DNA from: Tranquillimonas rosea
GTDB taxonomy: Bacteria > Pseudomonadota > Alphaproteobacteria > Rhodobacterales > Rhodobacteraceae
Length of the DNA stretch: 64,000 nucleotides
Direction: 5' to 3'
Assembly: GCF_900111315.1 (NCBI RefSeq)
Contig: NZ_FOGU01000003.1
Coordinates: 221,718-285,717 of the forward strand
Part shown: positions 34,468 to 43,217 of the stretch, in pieces
Layout of the letters: each line of letters opens with the position of its first letter
Position numbering within the stretch: the stretch's first letter is position 1
The notes under the pieces: generated by a model
The model's database searches: none
What the model was told of the DNA's origin: nothing
The model's input: only the letters and a program-made list of their open reading frames with translations
Translations under genes and position numbers: made by a program

Positions 34468-35405
34468 GCGGTACCTTTCCAGTCCAGGATCATTTTCAGG
34501 CAGGCGGGATCCGTGAACGCGGTGCCGTATGCCGCGCCCGCCTGGTCTGCCGGCAGGGTATGGGTGACGAGACCGCCGAGAGAGAGCGCGCCGGCATCGA
34601 TCAGCGCGCGGGTCGCGGCCATGTCGTCGGCCGTCCACTCGGCGGCGACGCGCAGGCGCGCCTCCTTCATGAAGGCGGGCGGGAAAGCGAATTGCAGCGG
34701 CGCGGCGTAGAAGCCCGCCAGAACGACCTCGCCCCCCCGCGCGATACGGCCGATCAGGCTGTCCAGCATGTCGGCCCGGCCGCTCGCGTCATAGATGCTG
34801 CGATAGTCGCGGCGGGCGTCGTCCTCGGGCGCGATCACGTCATAGCCGGCGGCTCCGTCGCGCCGGGCGGGATCGATCTCCCACACGACGGGGGGCTGGC
34901 CGCCCGCGGCAAGGGTCAGCCGCGCGAGCAGCCGGCCGAGCGTGCCGTGACCGACAATCAGTTCGGGAAGCGTGTGGTCGAAGCCGGCCAGCGCGTGCCG
35001 GGCGGTCGCCGCCAGCGCCAGCAGCGCTCCTTCGGCCCCCAGCGCCGGGTCGACCGGCGTGACCCGCGACTCGGGCGTCACAAGCAGGCTGGCCGCACCG
35101 CCGAAAAGGCCGCGCGCGCCGTCGAAGCAGTTGGCCCCCGGCACGAAGACGCGGGCGCCGGGGCGCAGGGTGGTGCCAGCTCCGGCCTCGACCACCTCTC
35201 CCACCGATTCGTAGCCCGGCACCAGCGGGTATCCCATGCCAGGAAAGGGCGGCATCGTGCCGTCCCAGAACAGCTTTTCGGTTCCCGTGGAGATGCCTGA
35301 CGACGCGATCTCGATGACGAGATCGCCCGCGGCGGGGGCAATGAGGTCAAGGGCGCCCAGGTCCAGCTGCTGCGGTCCCTGCAGGATAACGGCATTGGTC
35401 TGCAT
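34464..35405 (-). CDS. bchC: 3-Hydroxyethyl bacteriochlorophyllide a dehydrogenase
   Basis: This 313-aa MDR-family dehydrogenase oxidises the C3 hydroxyethyl group to acetyl, the last ring modification of bacteriochlorophyllide a. [12 protein letters not shown] near 49-60, [12 protein letters not shown] near 71-82 and the nucleotide segment [15 protein letters not shown] near 150 are as expected. The start was set at ATG 35405 ([10 protein letters not shown]). The frame extends upstream, but the promoter with three PpsR sites ends there. It heads the bchCXYZ-puf superoperon. Confidence 0.95.
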   Translation of the reverse strand: MQTNAVILQGPQQLDLGALDLIAPAAGDLVIEIASSGISTGTEKLFWDGTMPPFPGMGYPLVPGYESVGEVVEAGAGTTLRPGARVFVPGANCFDGARGLFGGAASLLVTPESRVTPVDPALGAEGALLALAATARHALAGFDHTLPELIVGHGTLGRLLARLTLAAGGQPPVVWEIDPARRDGAAGYDVIAPEDDARRDYRSIYDASGRADMLDSLIGRIARGGEVVLAGFYAAPLQFAFPPAFMKEARLRVAAEWTADDMAATRALIDAGALSLGGLVTHTLPADQAGAAYGTAFTDPACLKMILDWKGTA

Positions 35406-35478
35406 CGCGCGTGCCTCCCCGCTGTTGGTGCCCCGGTTGGCGGCCGGTCCGATGGACCGAGCCACTCGTAAGCTCATG

Positions 35479-35548
35479 TGTCAGTTTAACCTTACACTTC
35501 TTTATGTCAATCTAAACAGACATTGAAGACTGTCAGTCCTGGCTGACA
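35479..35548. promoter_or_regulatory. bchC promoter with three evenly spaced PpsR/CrtJ sites
   Basis: Exact TGT-N12-ACA sites lie at 35479-35496, 35505-35522 and 35531-35548, each start 26 bp from the next with 8-bp gaps. On the minus strand a sigma-70-like promoter overlaps them: TTGACA at 35510-35505, a 16-bp spacer and TAAACT at 35488-35483. The third site covers the crtF stop codon. Confidence 0.88.
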
Positions 35549-36669
35549 GGCTTCCACGCCTCGACGACGGAGGTCACGAAAGGCCGTGTGGTAGGGCGAT
35601 GGCGTACGGCTCCGAACCCCGCCGCGCGGAGCGCCGCCGCGATCTCGTCAGCCGACCGGGCCCGCCCTGTGCGCATCGCCAGGGTGTAGGTCGCGAAATA
35701 GACGTCGCCTGCCGATTCGGGCCGGGCGCCGCCGGACATCGGCTCGCTCACGATCACCCGTCCGCCGGGCGGCAGCGCGTCGTGGACGCGCACCAGAAGC
35801 GCGCCGACCGTATCGTCGCCGTGATCGTAAAGCACCCGGACCAGGCTGATCGCATCCGCGCCACGCGGCAGCGACTCGTCGCGGAAAGAGCCGCTTTCCA
35901 GCGCTATCCGGCCGTCCAGACCGTGCGCCGCAAGAGCCTTCCGCGCGACGGGCGCCACCTGCGGCAGGTCGAACAATGTGAGGTCAAGCGCGGGATACCT
36001 GGCGGCGACCGCCCTGAGGAAGGCGCCCGACCCGCCGCCCACATCCATCAGGTGTCGCACCCCGCGCAGTCTGACCGCGTCGAGCGTCTCGTCTGCGACA
36101 AGGCCCTGGCTGTCGCTCATCAGCGCCGAGTACCGCGCGGCCTGCGCGTCGTCCGCGCCCTCGGCGCCAAGGACATAGGGCCAGAAATGCGCCAGCTCGG
36201 TCTCTGTCTCGCCGCGGAAGAACGCGACCGGGTCGGACAGATCGCGATACAGAACCGCGTGGTGCGAGATCATTGCAGTCAGCCCCGGCACGCCCATAAG
36301 GGCCGCACCGCGGCGCGCGGTCATGTAGCCGTCCCCGCGCCGGTCGAGCAGCTTCAGCGCCGCGCCCGCCTGCAAGAGAACCCGTGCCCGGTCGCGCGGC
36401 AAGCCACGGTGCCGGGCGACCGCGTCGGCGTCGAGCCGGTCCTCCATGAGCAGCTCGAAAATCTCGAACTCCACCAGGGCCGCAAGGCATTGCGACTGCA
36501 CGAAGCCCGAGACCAGCCCGAACAGCGCGGTGCCCTCGTGTCCTGAGATGCGGCGGACCAGCGGCCACCTGGCGGCCCATGCCTGGAACCGGGGAGACGC
36601 CACGAGCCGGTTGCGCAGCGCCGCCCAGCCCGGGCGGCTGCGGCGCATCGGCAGTCCGAGATCAGCCAC
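35533..36669 (-). CDS. crtF: Hydroxyneurosporene O-methyltransferase
   Basis: This 378-aa SAM-dependent methyltransferase adds the 1-methoxy group in spheroidene synthesis. The SAM motif [16 protein letters not shown] lies near residue 206 and the acidic FDLPQVAP follows. The N-terminal helical dimerisation domain ([20 protein letters not shown]) is present. It lies 9 bases after crtE, co-transcribed. Its stop codon is inside the third PpsR site of the bchC promoter. Confidence 0.95.
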   Translation of the reverse strand: MADLGLPMRRSRPGWAALRNRLVASPRFQAWAARWPLVRRISGHEGTALFGLVSGFVQSQCLAALVEFEIFELLMEDRLDADAVARHRGLPRDRARVLLQAGAALKLLDRRGDGYMTARRGAALMGVPGLTAMISHHAVLYRDLSDPVAFFRGETETELAHFWPYVLGAEGADDAQAARYSALMSDSQGLVADETLDAVRLRGVRHLMDVGGGSGAFLRAVAARYPALDLTLFDLPQVAPVARKALAAHGLDGRIALESGSFRDESLPRGADAISLVRVLYDHGDDTVGALLVRVHDALPPGGRVIVSEPMSGGARPESAGDVYFATYTLAMRTGRARSADEIAAALRAAGFGAVRHRPTTRPFVTSVVEAWKPVSQD

Positions 36670-36678
36670 GCGCCCCGC

Positions 36679-37554
36679 TCATTCGCCCGGAACCGTGCGG
36701 CGCGCACCCTGCGGCACCAGACGGTCGGCATAGGCCCGCACCATCCCCGCCAGGGCGGCCTCGCCCGCACAGGAGGGGATCGAGGCAATGGCACCGGAGA
36801 GGATGTCGTCGAGCCGCGACATGGCTCCGGCCACGCCAAGCTCGGCAACCGCGTTCGGCCGGCCGTGCAGGTCGTCCTGGTGACAGGGCTTTCCCAGCTG
36901 CCCCTCGTCACAGAGCGCGTCGCGCAGGTCGTCGGCCACCTGGAAGGCCTCGCCGATGCGCGCGCCGAGCTCGGCCCAGGGCTCCGGCTCCTGCCCGGCG
37001 GCGGCGGCGCCCATCTGCGTCGCCGCGATGAACAGCGCGCCGGTCTTGGCCCGGTGATAGGCCGAGAGGTCGATTCGGGGCTCGCTCTCCCAGCCCTGGC
37101 CGGCGCAGATGCCGCCGGGCATTCCGGTGCGCGCCGCCAGCAGGCGGACAAGCTCCATCCCGCGCAACGGCCCGTCCGGCGCGGCCCGGGCCAGGACCTC
37201 GAAGGCCAGCACGATCAAGCTGTCGCCGGTCAGCAGCGCCAGCGGTTCGGAATAGGCGCGATGCACGCTGGGCTTGCCCCGCCGCAGGTCGGAATCGTCG
37301 AAACACGGCATGTCGTCATGCACGAGGCTGGCGCAGTGGATCAACTCAAGCGCGGTGGCGGCGGCATTGGACAGCGCCGGCCGGTCGTCGCCGCAGGCCA
37401 TCGCCACGCTCAAGAGGATCGTCGGCCGGATGCGCGCGCCGCCGGGTGTCACCGCATAATCCAGCGCCGAGCCAAGCTGCGGCGGCGCGTCTGCGCCATG
37501 CGCCGAGCGGAGGGCCGCCGCGACGGCGGTTTCGATGCGGGCGTTGAGCGACAT
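36679..37554 (-). CDS. crtE: Geranylgeranyl diphosphate synthase
   Basis: This 291-aa polyprenyl synthase has the first aspartate motif DDMPCFDD at 80-87 and a second in FQVADDLRDAL. It makes the C20 precursor for phytoene and for the bacteriochlorophyll tail. The start was set at ATG 37554 (MSLNARIETA). The frame's earlier methionine at 37614 lies inside the PpsR operator and upstream of the probable transcript start. Confidence 0.95.
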   Translation of the reverse strand: MSLNARIETAVAAALRSAHGADAPPQLGSALDYAVTPGGARIRPTILLSVAMACGDDRPALSNAAATALELIHCASLVHDDMPCFDDSDLRRGKPSVHRAYSEPLALLTGDSLIVLAFEVLARAAPDGPLRGMELVRLLAARTGMPGGICAGQGWESEPRIDLSAYHRAKTGALFIAATQMGAAAAGQEPEPWAELGARIGEAFQVADDLRDALCDEGQLGKPCHQDDLHGRPNAVAELGVAGAMSRLDDILSGAIASIPSCAGEAALAGMVRAYADRLVPQGARRTVPGE

Positions 37555-37572
37555 GGCGGGCCTCCGACAAAG

Positions 37573-37613
37573 TGTCACAATATTTGGACACATACTGTAA
37601 ATCAGTCTGGACA
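37573..37613. promoter_or_regulatory. Tandem PpsR/CrtJ sites between crtE and crtD
   Basis: Exact TGT-N12-ACA palindromes at 37573-37590 and 37596-37613 (starts 23 bp apart) fill half of the 88-bp divergent region. They are positioned to repress crtE-crtF on the minus strand and crtD-crtC on the plus strand. Confidence 0.88.
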
Positions 37614-37642
37614 CTTAGGCGCTGCAAGTCAACAATCGCCGC

Positions 37643-39208
37643 ATGGCAACGCGACCTGACCGCATCGTGGTGATCGGCGCCGGGCTGGGCGGCCTCGCGG
37701 CCGCGCTTCGGCTGGCCCATGCGGGATGCGCGGTGACCGTCCTCGACTTGCACCAGACGCCCGGGGGAAAGGCCCGGCAGATCGACAGCCCTGCCGGGCC
37801 CGTCGATGCCGGGCCGACGGTGCTGACGCTGCGGGGCGTGTTCGACGACCTTTTCGAAGAGACGGGCGCGCGGCTGGACGACCATGTGGTCCTGACGGCC
37901 GAGCCGCTGCTGGCGCGCCATCACTGGCCCGACGGCGCGTCACTGGACCTGTGGTCCGACGAGGCGCTCAACGTCGAGGCCGTCGATGCCCTTGCCGGCG
38001 CGAAAGAGGCGGACGGCTTCCGGCGGTTCTCGGCCGAAGCACGCGCGCTCTATGCCGCGTTTGACGCCCCGGTGATGCGCGCCCCGGCGCCCTCGCCTTT
38101 CGGGATCGCCCGAGCCCTGATGGGACGGCCGGGGCTGACGCCGGCCCTGATGCCGGGTCAGACCCTGGCCAGACGCCTGCGCCGTCACTTTGCCGATCCG
38201 CGCCTGCGTCAATTGTTCGGACGATACGCCACCTATGTTGGCGGCACGCCGGCCCGCACTCCGGCACTGCTGTCGCTGATCTGGCAGGCCGAGGCCGGCG
38301 GTGTCTGGCGGGTCGACGGTGGGCTCCATGCACTCGCCCGCGCTATCGCCGCGCGCGCCGAGACGCTGGGCGCGCGCATCCTCTACAGCACCACGGCGAC
38401 CGGGATCGAACGGCGCGAGGGCACGGTCACGGCGGTGGAGACGGCCGACGGCACCCGCCTGCCCTGCGACGCGGCGCTGTTCAACGGCGATCCGGAAGCG
38501 CTGCGCACCGGCATGGTGCAGGGCGCGACAGACGCCGTTACGCCCCGGCAGGCCCGGCGGCGCAGCCTCTCGGCCAGTGTCTGGGCCTTCGCAGCGAAGG
38601 CGAGCGGCGTTGATCTGGCCCATCACAACGTCTTTTTCTGCGCCGATCCCGCCGACGAGTTCGATCCGCTCGACCGTGGCGCCCCGACCGGGGCGGCGAC
38701 GCTCTATGTCTGCGCCGAGGATCGCGGCACCGGCCTGACGCCGCCCGACCTCGAACGCTTCGAGATCATCATGAACGCTCCGCCCCTGCCCGGCGGCGCC
38801 GAGGAGGAGCCCCCGACATGCCGCTTTCGCACCTTTCCCGCGCTCGCCCGCCACGGGCTGACCTTCACGCCGCCCCCGCCGGACAGCGCCCTGACGACGC
38901 CGCAGGGGTTCGAGACGCTGAGTCCCGGCAGCGCGGGGGCACTCTACGGTCTCAGCCCTCACGGGATGATGGCGGCATTCCGCAGGCCGACGGCCCGAAG
39001 CCGGATCGCCGGGCTCTACCTGGCGGGGGGCGGGGTGCATCCGGGGCCGGGGGTGCCGATGGCGACGCTCTCGGGCCGGCACGCGGCCGCGGCGATACTG
39101 AGCGACCGGCCTTCGACGTCGACGTCCCGCCGGACGGCTACGCCTGGTGGTACGTCGACGGCCTCAGCGACGACGGCACCCGCGCCGTCAGCGTCATCGG
39201 CTTCATAG
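37643..39208 (+). CDS. crtD: Hydroxyneurosporene desaturase / methoxyneurosporene dehydrogenase
   Basis: This 521-aa FAD-dependent desaturase introduces the 3,4 double bond. The N-terminal FAD motif VVIGAGLGGLAAALRLAHAG lies at 9-28 and the C-terminal FAD motif (AGGGVHPGPGVPMATLSGRH) near 462-481. Homologous sequence ends around residue 489. The last ~32 residues (Ser/Thr/Ala-rich) are read through the start of crtC in another frame, because the first in-frame stop is at 39206-39208. This extended overlap of more than 100 bases with crtC is unusual; see the crtC entry. Confidence 0.93.
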   Translation: MATRPDRIVVIGAGLGGLAAALRLAHAGCAVTVLDLHQTPGGKARQIDSPAGPVDAGPTVLTLRGVFDDLFEETGARLDDHVVLTAEPLLARHHWPDGASLDLWSDEALNVEAVDALAGAKEADGFRRFSAEARALYAAFDAPVMRAPAPSPFGIARALMGRPGLTPALMPGQTLARRLRRHFADPRLRQLFGRYATYVGGTPARTPALLSLIWQAEAGGVWRVDGGLHALARAIAARAETLGARILYSTTATGIERREGTVTAVETADGTRLPCDAALFNGDPEALRTGMVQGATDAVTPRQARRRSLSASVWAFAAKASGVDLAHHNVFFCADPADEFDPLDRGAPTGAATLYVCAEDRGTGLTPPDLERFEIIMNAPPLPGGAEEEPPTCRFRTFPALARHGLTFTPPPPDSALTTPQGFETLSPGSAGALYGLSPHGMMAAFRRPTARSRIAGLYLAGGGVHPGPGVPMATLSGRHAAAAILSDRPSTSTSRRTATPGGTSTASATTAPAPSASSAS

Positions 39209-40032
39209 GCTCGGTCTTTTCGCCCTGGTACCGCTGGTCTGGCCGGCGCGAACCGCAGAACCATTGCTGCCTGAACGTCGCCACCTACGGGCCCGGCGGG
39301 CGGTTCGCCATGACCGACCGCGGCCGCGCCGCCCTGAAACAGAGCCGGGACACGCTGCGGATCGGGCCATCGGCGATGGCATGGCGGGGCGGACGGCTGG
39401 AGATCGACATCGACGAGATCGCCGCCCCGCCCCTCGTCTCGCGCCTTCGCGGGCGGATCGTGCTGACCCCAGCCGCCATGACCGACCGCGAGCTGACGCT
39501 GCACCCCAACGGCGCGCATGTCTGGCGCCCCTTCGCGCCGACCGCGCGGATCGAGGTCGATCTGGGCCGGGGCTGGCAATGGGGCGGGCACGGCTACTTC
39601 GACGCCAATTTCGGCCGCCGCGCGCTGGAGGACGATTTCAGCTACTGGACGTGGGGGCGGTTCCCGCTGCGCGACGGGGCGGCCTGCTTCTACGACGCGA
39701 CGCGGCGGGATGGCTCCACGCTGGCGGTCGGGTTGCGCTTCGGCCCGGACGGCCGCGCCCATCGCCTGCCGCTGCCGCCGAAGACGCCGCTGCCCCGTTC
39801 GCTCTGGGCCGTGCGGCGCGAGACACGGGCGGATGAAGGGCACGGCGCGCGGCAGGTGAAGGCGATGCTGGACGCCCCGTTCTATACGCGATCGGCCGTG
39901 CGCACGCGAATCTGCGGCGAGGACACGACCGGCGTGCACGAAGCGCTCGACCTCGACCGGTTCGCATCGCCCTGGCTCAAGCCGATGCTCGCCGTACGTG
40001 TCCCCCGGCGGGCGGGGTGGCGGTTCGACTGA
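39097..40032 (+). CDS. crtC: Hydroxyneurosporene synthase (carotenoid 1,2-hydratase), start unresolved
   Basis: CrtC adds water at the C1,2 double bond. The body is clear: TERPAFD, DGYAWWYVDGLSDDG, FIGSVFSPWYRW and YFDANFGRRALEDDF are CrtC landmarks, and it ends normally at 40030-40032. However, no ATG, GTG, TTG or CTG occurs in this frame between ATG 38818, deep in crtD, and the conserved N-terminus. At the expected start position the codon is GAT (39094-39096). The given left coordinate is the first conserved codon, not a start. Explanations are a sequence error, a rare start, or a frameshifted CrtD-CrtC fusion (crtC is in the -1 frame of crtD). Confidence 0.85.
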   Translation, partial: TERPAFDVDVPPDGYAWWYVDGLSDDGTRAVSVIGFIGSVFSPWYRWSGRREPQNHCCLNVATYGPGGRFAMTDRGRAALKQSRDTLRIGPSAMAWRGGRLEIDIDEIAAPPLVSRLRGRIVLTPAAMTDRELTLHPNGAHVWRPFAPTARIEVDLGRGWQWGGHGYFDANFGRRALEDDFSYWTWGRFPLRDGAACFYDATRRDGSTLAVGLRFGPDGRAHRLPLPPKTPLPRSLWAVRRETRADEGHGARQVKAMLDAPFYTRSAVRTRICGEDTTGVHEALDLDRFASPWLKPMLAVRVPRRAGWRFD

Positions 40033-40038
40033 CCGCCC

Positions 40039-40497
40039 TCAGGCGTAAGCGGGGTTGCGGCGCAGGACGCTGGCGTTCAGCCCGCCGGCGATCGTGACCC
40101 AGACGAGGTAGGGCACGAACATCAGCCCGGCCCACAGGTCGAGCCGCAGGAACGCCACCATCGTCGCCGCGACGGCCAGCCACAGCACCCCAATGATGAT
40201 CAGTGCCGGGCGCATCCGACGCAGCCCGAAAAAGATCGGCGTCCAGAGCGTGTTGTAGGCGATTTGCATCGCCCAGAGCCCCAGCGCGACGCCGCTGCCG
40301 TCGAGCGGCGCGACCCGTGCCGCCGCCGCCGAGATCAGCAGGTACAGCACCGTCCAAGTCACCGGAAAAACCCAGTTCGGCGGCGTCCATGTCGGCTTGT
40401 CGAGCGCCCGGTACCACTCGCCCGGCTGGAACATCGAACCCGTGGTGGCCGAAGCCCCGCAGACGACGAGGAAAAGGAGAAACAGAATCCAGAACAT
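40039..40497 (-). CDS. tspO: TspO/MBR-family membrane protein
   Basis: This 152-aa protein has five membrane helices and is rich in tryptophan (KPTWTPPNWVFPVTWTVLYL near residues 34-53). It is the family that in R. sphaeroides senses oxygen or porphyrins and lowers photosynthesis gene expression. The start was set at ATG 40497 (MFWILFLLFL). It follows crtB by 32 bases and converges on crtC with a 6-base gap, as in Rhodobacter. Confidence 0.94.
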   Translation of the reverse strand: MFWILFLLFLVVCGASATTGSMFQPGEWYRALDKPTWTPPNWVFPVTWTVLYLLISAAAARVAPLDGSGVALGLWAMQIAYNTLWTPIFFGLRRMRPALIIIGVLWLAVAATMVAFLRLDLWAGLMFVPYLVWVTIAGGLNASVLRRNPAYA

Positions 40498-40529
40498 GAG
40501 CGATACTTTAGCGCCCCGTACGCCCGCGG

Positions 40530-41552
40530 CTAGCCCGCACGCGCACGGTCCTGCGCTTCGAGCTGGGCAAAGAGGGCGATCATCGCACCGGCCCTGCCCT
40601 CGCCCCATGTCGGGACCTCGGGCGCGCGCTGCGCCGCGGCCTCGACCAGAAACGCCGTTTCGGGCAGCGGCGGCGCATACAGCACCGCCGAGCGCGGCAT
40701 GACCGAACCAAACGCCGCCCGCCCCACCGACAGGCCCAGCCAGCCGACCTTCTGCCGGCGGCTCGTCCGACCCCGCCAGCTGACCGAATCGTAGCCGTTG
40801 CGCACGATGGCCCCGCCGATCCCCGCATAGATGTGGCGTGCGGCGAAAATCCCCGGACGCGCCCCGCGTGGCAGCAGGGCGATCCCGGCCTCGGACCGGG
40901 CATAGAGCCCATCCGCCTCGCGCAGGAGCCGGCGCACCATGGCGCGGATCGGGTCGGTGGGCAGCGGGTCGGCGAAGAAGCTGCGCGGGTCGATCCCGGC
41001 CTCGGCCAGCCAGTCCGCCGGCAGGTAGATCCGTCGGGCGCGGGCATCCTCGCCCACGTCGCGTGCGATGTTCGTCAGCTGCATCGCCACGCCGAGGTCG
41101 CAGGCACGAGCCAGCGCGTGCGGATCGCGGACGCCCATCAGAACGCACATCATCGCCCCCACCGCCGCCGCGACCCGCGCGGAATAAGCCCGCAGGTCCG
41201 ACAGCGAGGCATAGCGCCGGCCCGTCGCATCCCAGGCCAACCCTTCCAGCAAAGCCTCCGGCAGGGCACGCGGCATGTCGTGGTCGGCGATCACCGCGGC
41301 AAAGGCCCGGTCCGCCGGAGCGTTGCGCGGCCGCCCCTGGTAGGCCAGGTCCAGCCGGTCGCGCAGCCGAAGCACCGCGGCGGCCTTTTCCTCGTGCAGG
41401 TCCACCGCGTCGTCGGCGAGCCGGCAGAAGGCGTAAAGCGCCAGCGCCGGGTCGCGGATCTCGGACGGCAGCAGGCGCGAGGCTGTGTGGAACGACAGCG
41501 AGCCGTGACGGATCGCGGCGCGGCAATGCTCAAGGTCTCTCGGGTCGATCAT
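40530..41552 (-). CDS. crtB: Phytoene synthase
   Basis: This 340-aa enzyme condenses two GGPP to phytoene. The two aspartate-rich motifs are DDAVD at 47-51 and NIARDVGEDA at 161-170. The start ATG 41552 overlaps the crtI stop (ATGA). The frame extends upstream within crtI but has no synthase features there. Confidence 0.95.
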   Translation of the reverse strand: MIDPRDLEHCRAAIRHGSLSFHTASRLLPSEIRDPALALYAFCRLADDAVDLHEEKAAAVLRLRDRLDLAYQGRPRNAPADRAFAAVIADHDMPRALPEALLEGLAWDATGRRYASLSDLRAYSARVAAAVGAMMCVLMGVRDPHALARACDLGVAMQLTNIARDVGEDARARRIYLPADWLAEAGIDPRSFFADPLPTDPIRAMVRRLLREADGLYARSEAGIALLPRGARPGIFAARHIYAGIGGAIVRNGYDSVSWRGRTSRRQKVGWLGLSVGRAAFGSVMPRSAVLYAPPLPETAFLVEAAAQRAPEVPTWGEGRAGAMIALFAQLEAQDRARAG

Positions 41553-43108
41553 TCCGCGGCCACCTCCATCTGTTGCGGCAGCGGCCGCGCCTCGGGCACG
41601 AGCTGATCCAGCACCTCGGCCGACGAGATGACCCCCGGCAGACCGGCCCCCGGATGCGTACCGGCGCCGACCAGGAACAGGCCCTGCGCCTCTTCGCTGA
41701 CATTGTGCGGGCGGAACCACGCGGATTGCAGGATCCGCGGCTCGATCGAGAAGCCGCTGCCGTGGGGCGAGAGATACCGGTCGCGGAATGTCTCGGGCGT
41801 GAACACGCGGCTGGCCGAGAGATGCCGCGACAGGCCCGGCAGCGGGCCGTCCTCGAGCACCCGGCAGACCTGTTCGCGATAGGGTTCGGCCATCGCCGCC
41901 CAATCCACCCTGTCGGCATGGCCCAGATGCGGCACCGGCGACAGGGCATAGAACGTGTCGCCCCGCGCGGGCGCGCAGGAGGGGTCGGTCACCGAGGGGC
42001 GGTGAAGATACAGGCTCATATCTTCTGACAGACGCCCCTTAAGAAAGATGTCGCGCAAGAGCCCGGCATAGCGCGGCCCGTTGAGGATGGTGTGGTGGCC
42101 GACATCCGGCCACAGGTCCCGCGTGGCGGAGGTGCCGAAATACCAGACGAACAGCCCCATCGACCACCGCGTGCGGCGCAGGCGCGGCGGCGTCCAGCGC
42201 CGCCGTTCATGGTTGCGCAGCAGCCGGTCGTAGGTGTGGCCCGCATCCGCGTTCGACACCACGACGTCCGAGCGCAGCACTTCGCCCCCGCTCAGCCGGA
42301 CGCCCCTGGCACGGCCCTTGTCCACCAGGATCTCGTCGGCCTCGACGCCCAGCCGCAGCTGCCCGCCCTGCCGCTCGACCATATGGGCCATCGCGTCGGC
42401 GATCGCGGCCACGCCGCCCATCGCGTAGTGCACGCCGAACGCCTTCTCGAGATGGCTGACGAGGATGTACATCGAGGTCACGTTCATCGGATCGCCGCCG
42501 ATGAACAGCGGGTGGAACGAGAACGCCATCCGCAACCGCTCGTCCCGGAAGCGCCGCGCCGCATGGGCATAGACCGACCGGTCGGCCCTGAGGCGCGCGA
42601 AGGCGGGCAGGACTCGGAACAGATCGGCCAAGCGATGCATCGGGCGCCGGCCGAGGTCTTCGAAGCCGATCCGGTAGCGCAGCTCGCTGTCGCGGAGGAA
42701 CGTCTCATAGCCCCTCGCGTCCGCCGGCGAGAGACGCGCGACCTCGGCCCGCATCGCGTCGGTGTCGGCGCGGGCGGTGAAGCGCGATCCGTCGGGCCAT
42801 CGGATCTCGTAGAACGGGTCGAGCGACCGCAGGTCGACATCTGCGTCGAAGTCGCCGCCGCACGCCGTCCAGAGGTCGCGGAACAATTGCGGCACCGTCA
42901 CGATCGTCGGCCCGAGGTCGAACCTGTGGCCGTCCACATGCAGCGCCGTGCCGCGCCCACCCGGTGTCTCGAGCCGGTCCAGCACCGTGACGCGATAGCC
43001 CTTGGCGCCAAGCCGCATCGCGGCGGCGAGGCCGCCAAGCCCGGCCCCCACGACCAGCGCCGGCGGACGATTGGACGCCGGGGCGTCGGGGGGGAGTCGC
43101 GTTTGCAT
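41549..43108 (-). CDS. crtI: Phytoene desaturase (neurosporene-forming)
   Basis: This 519-aa FAD-dependent desaturase has the N-terminal motif VVGAGLGGLAAAMRLGAKGY near residues 19-38 and the C-terminal motif LVGAGTHPGAGLPGVISSAE near 475-494. In the spheroidene pathway it carries out three desaturations to neurosporene. That product is inferred from the pathway, not visible in the sequence. It is divergent from crtA, with a PpsR site 16 bases upstream of its ATG. Confidence 0.95.
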   Translation of the reverse strand: MQTRLPPDAPASNRPPALVVGAGLGGLAAAMRLGAKGYRVTVLDRLETPGGRGTALHVDGHRFDLGPTIVTVPQLFRDLWTACGGDFDADVDLRSLDPFYEIRWPDGSRFTARADTDAMRAEVARLSPADARGYETFLRDSELRYRIGFEDLGRRPMHRLADLFRVLPAFARLRADRSVYAHAARRFRDERLRMAFSFHPLFIGGDPMNVTSMYILVSHLEKAFGVHYAMGGVAAIADAMAHMVERQGGQLRLGVEADEILVDKGRARGVRLSGGEVLRSDVVVSNADAGHTYDRLLRNHERRRWTPPRLRRTRWSMGLFVWYFGTSATRDLWPDVGHHTILNGPRYAGLLRDIFLKGRLSEDMSLYLHRPSVTDPSCAPARGDTFYALSPVPHLGHADRVDWAAMAEPYREQVCRVLEDGPLPGLSRHLSASRVFTPETFRDRYLSPHGSGFSIEPRILQSAWFRPHNVSEEAQGLFLVGAGTHPGAGLPGVISSAEVLDQLVPEARPLPQQMEVAAE

Positions 43109-43124
43109 TTCTCGATGCTAGCCA

Positions 43125-43195
43125 TGTCCAGTTAAGTTGACAATCTCCCTCTTTTCCTTTGCATGCGCCTCAATCGGTGTCAGTGTAGGCTTACA
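43125..43195. promoter_or_regulatory. Two PpsR/CrtJ sites between crtI and crtA
   Basis: Exact TGT-N12-ACA sites lie at 43125-43142 and 43178-43195, starts 53 bp apart, about five helix turns. The first contains TTGACA on the plus strand (43137-43142), a likely -35 for crtA. The pair flanks the divergent promoters of crtI and crtA, an arrangement suited to looping. Confidence 0.85.
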
Positions 43196-43202
43196 CATTA
43201 CC

Positions 43203-43217
43203 GGAGGACTCGCCATC
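43203..43217 (+). promoter_or_regulatory. crtA ribosome binding site followed by ATC
   Basis: GGAGG at 43203-43207 stands 7 bases before ATC at 43215-43217, exactly where the homologous CrtA start (MQTVTLS) would be. It decides the crtA start but leaves a non-standard initiation codon. Confidence 0.75.

Noticed and set aside
39109-39208. Ser/Thr/Ala-rich C-terminal tail of CrtD as a real domain
   Set aside because: It is crtC coding sequence read in another frame. CrtD homology ends before it.
43137-43214. TTG 43137 as the crtA start
   Set aside because: It lies in the -35/PpsR site, lacks a ribosome site and adds 26 residues absent from known CrtA.
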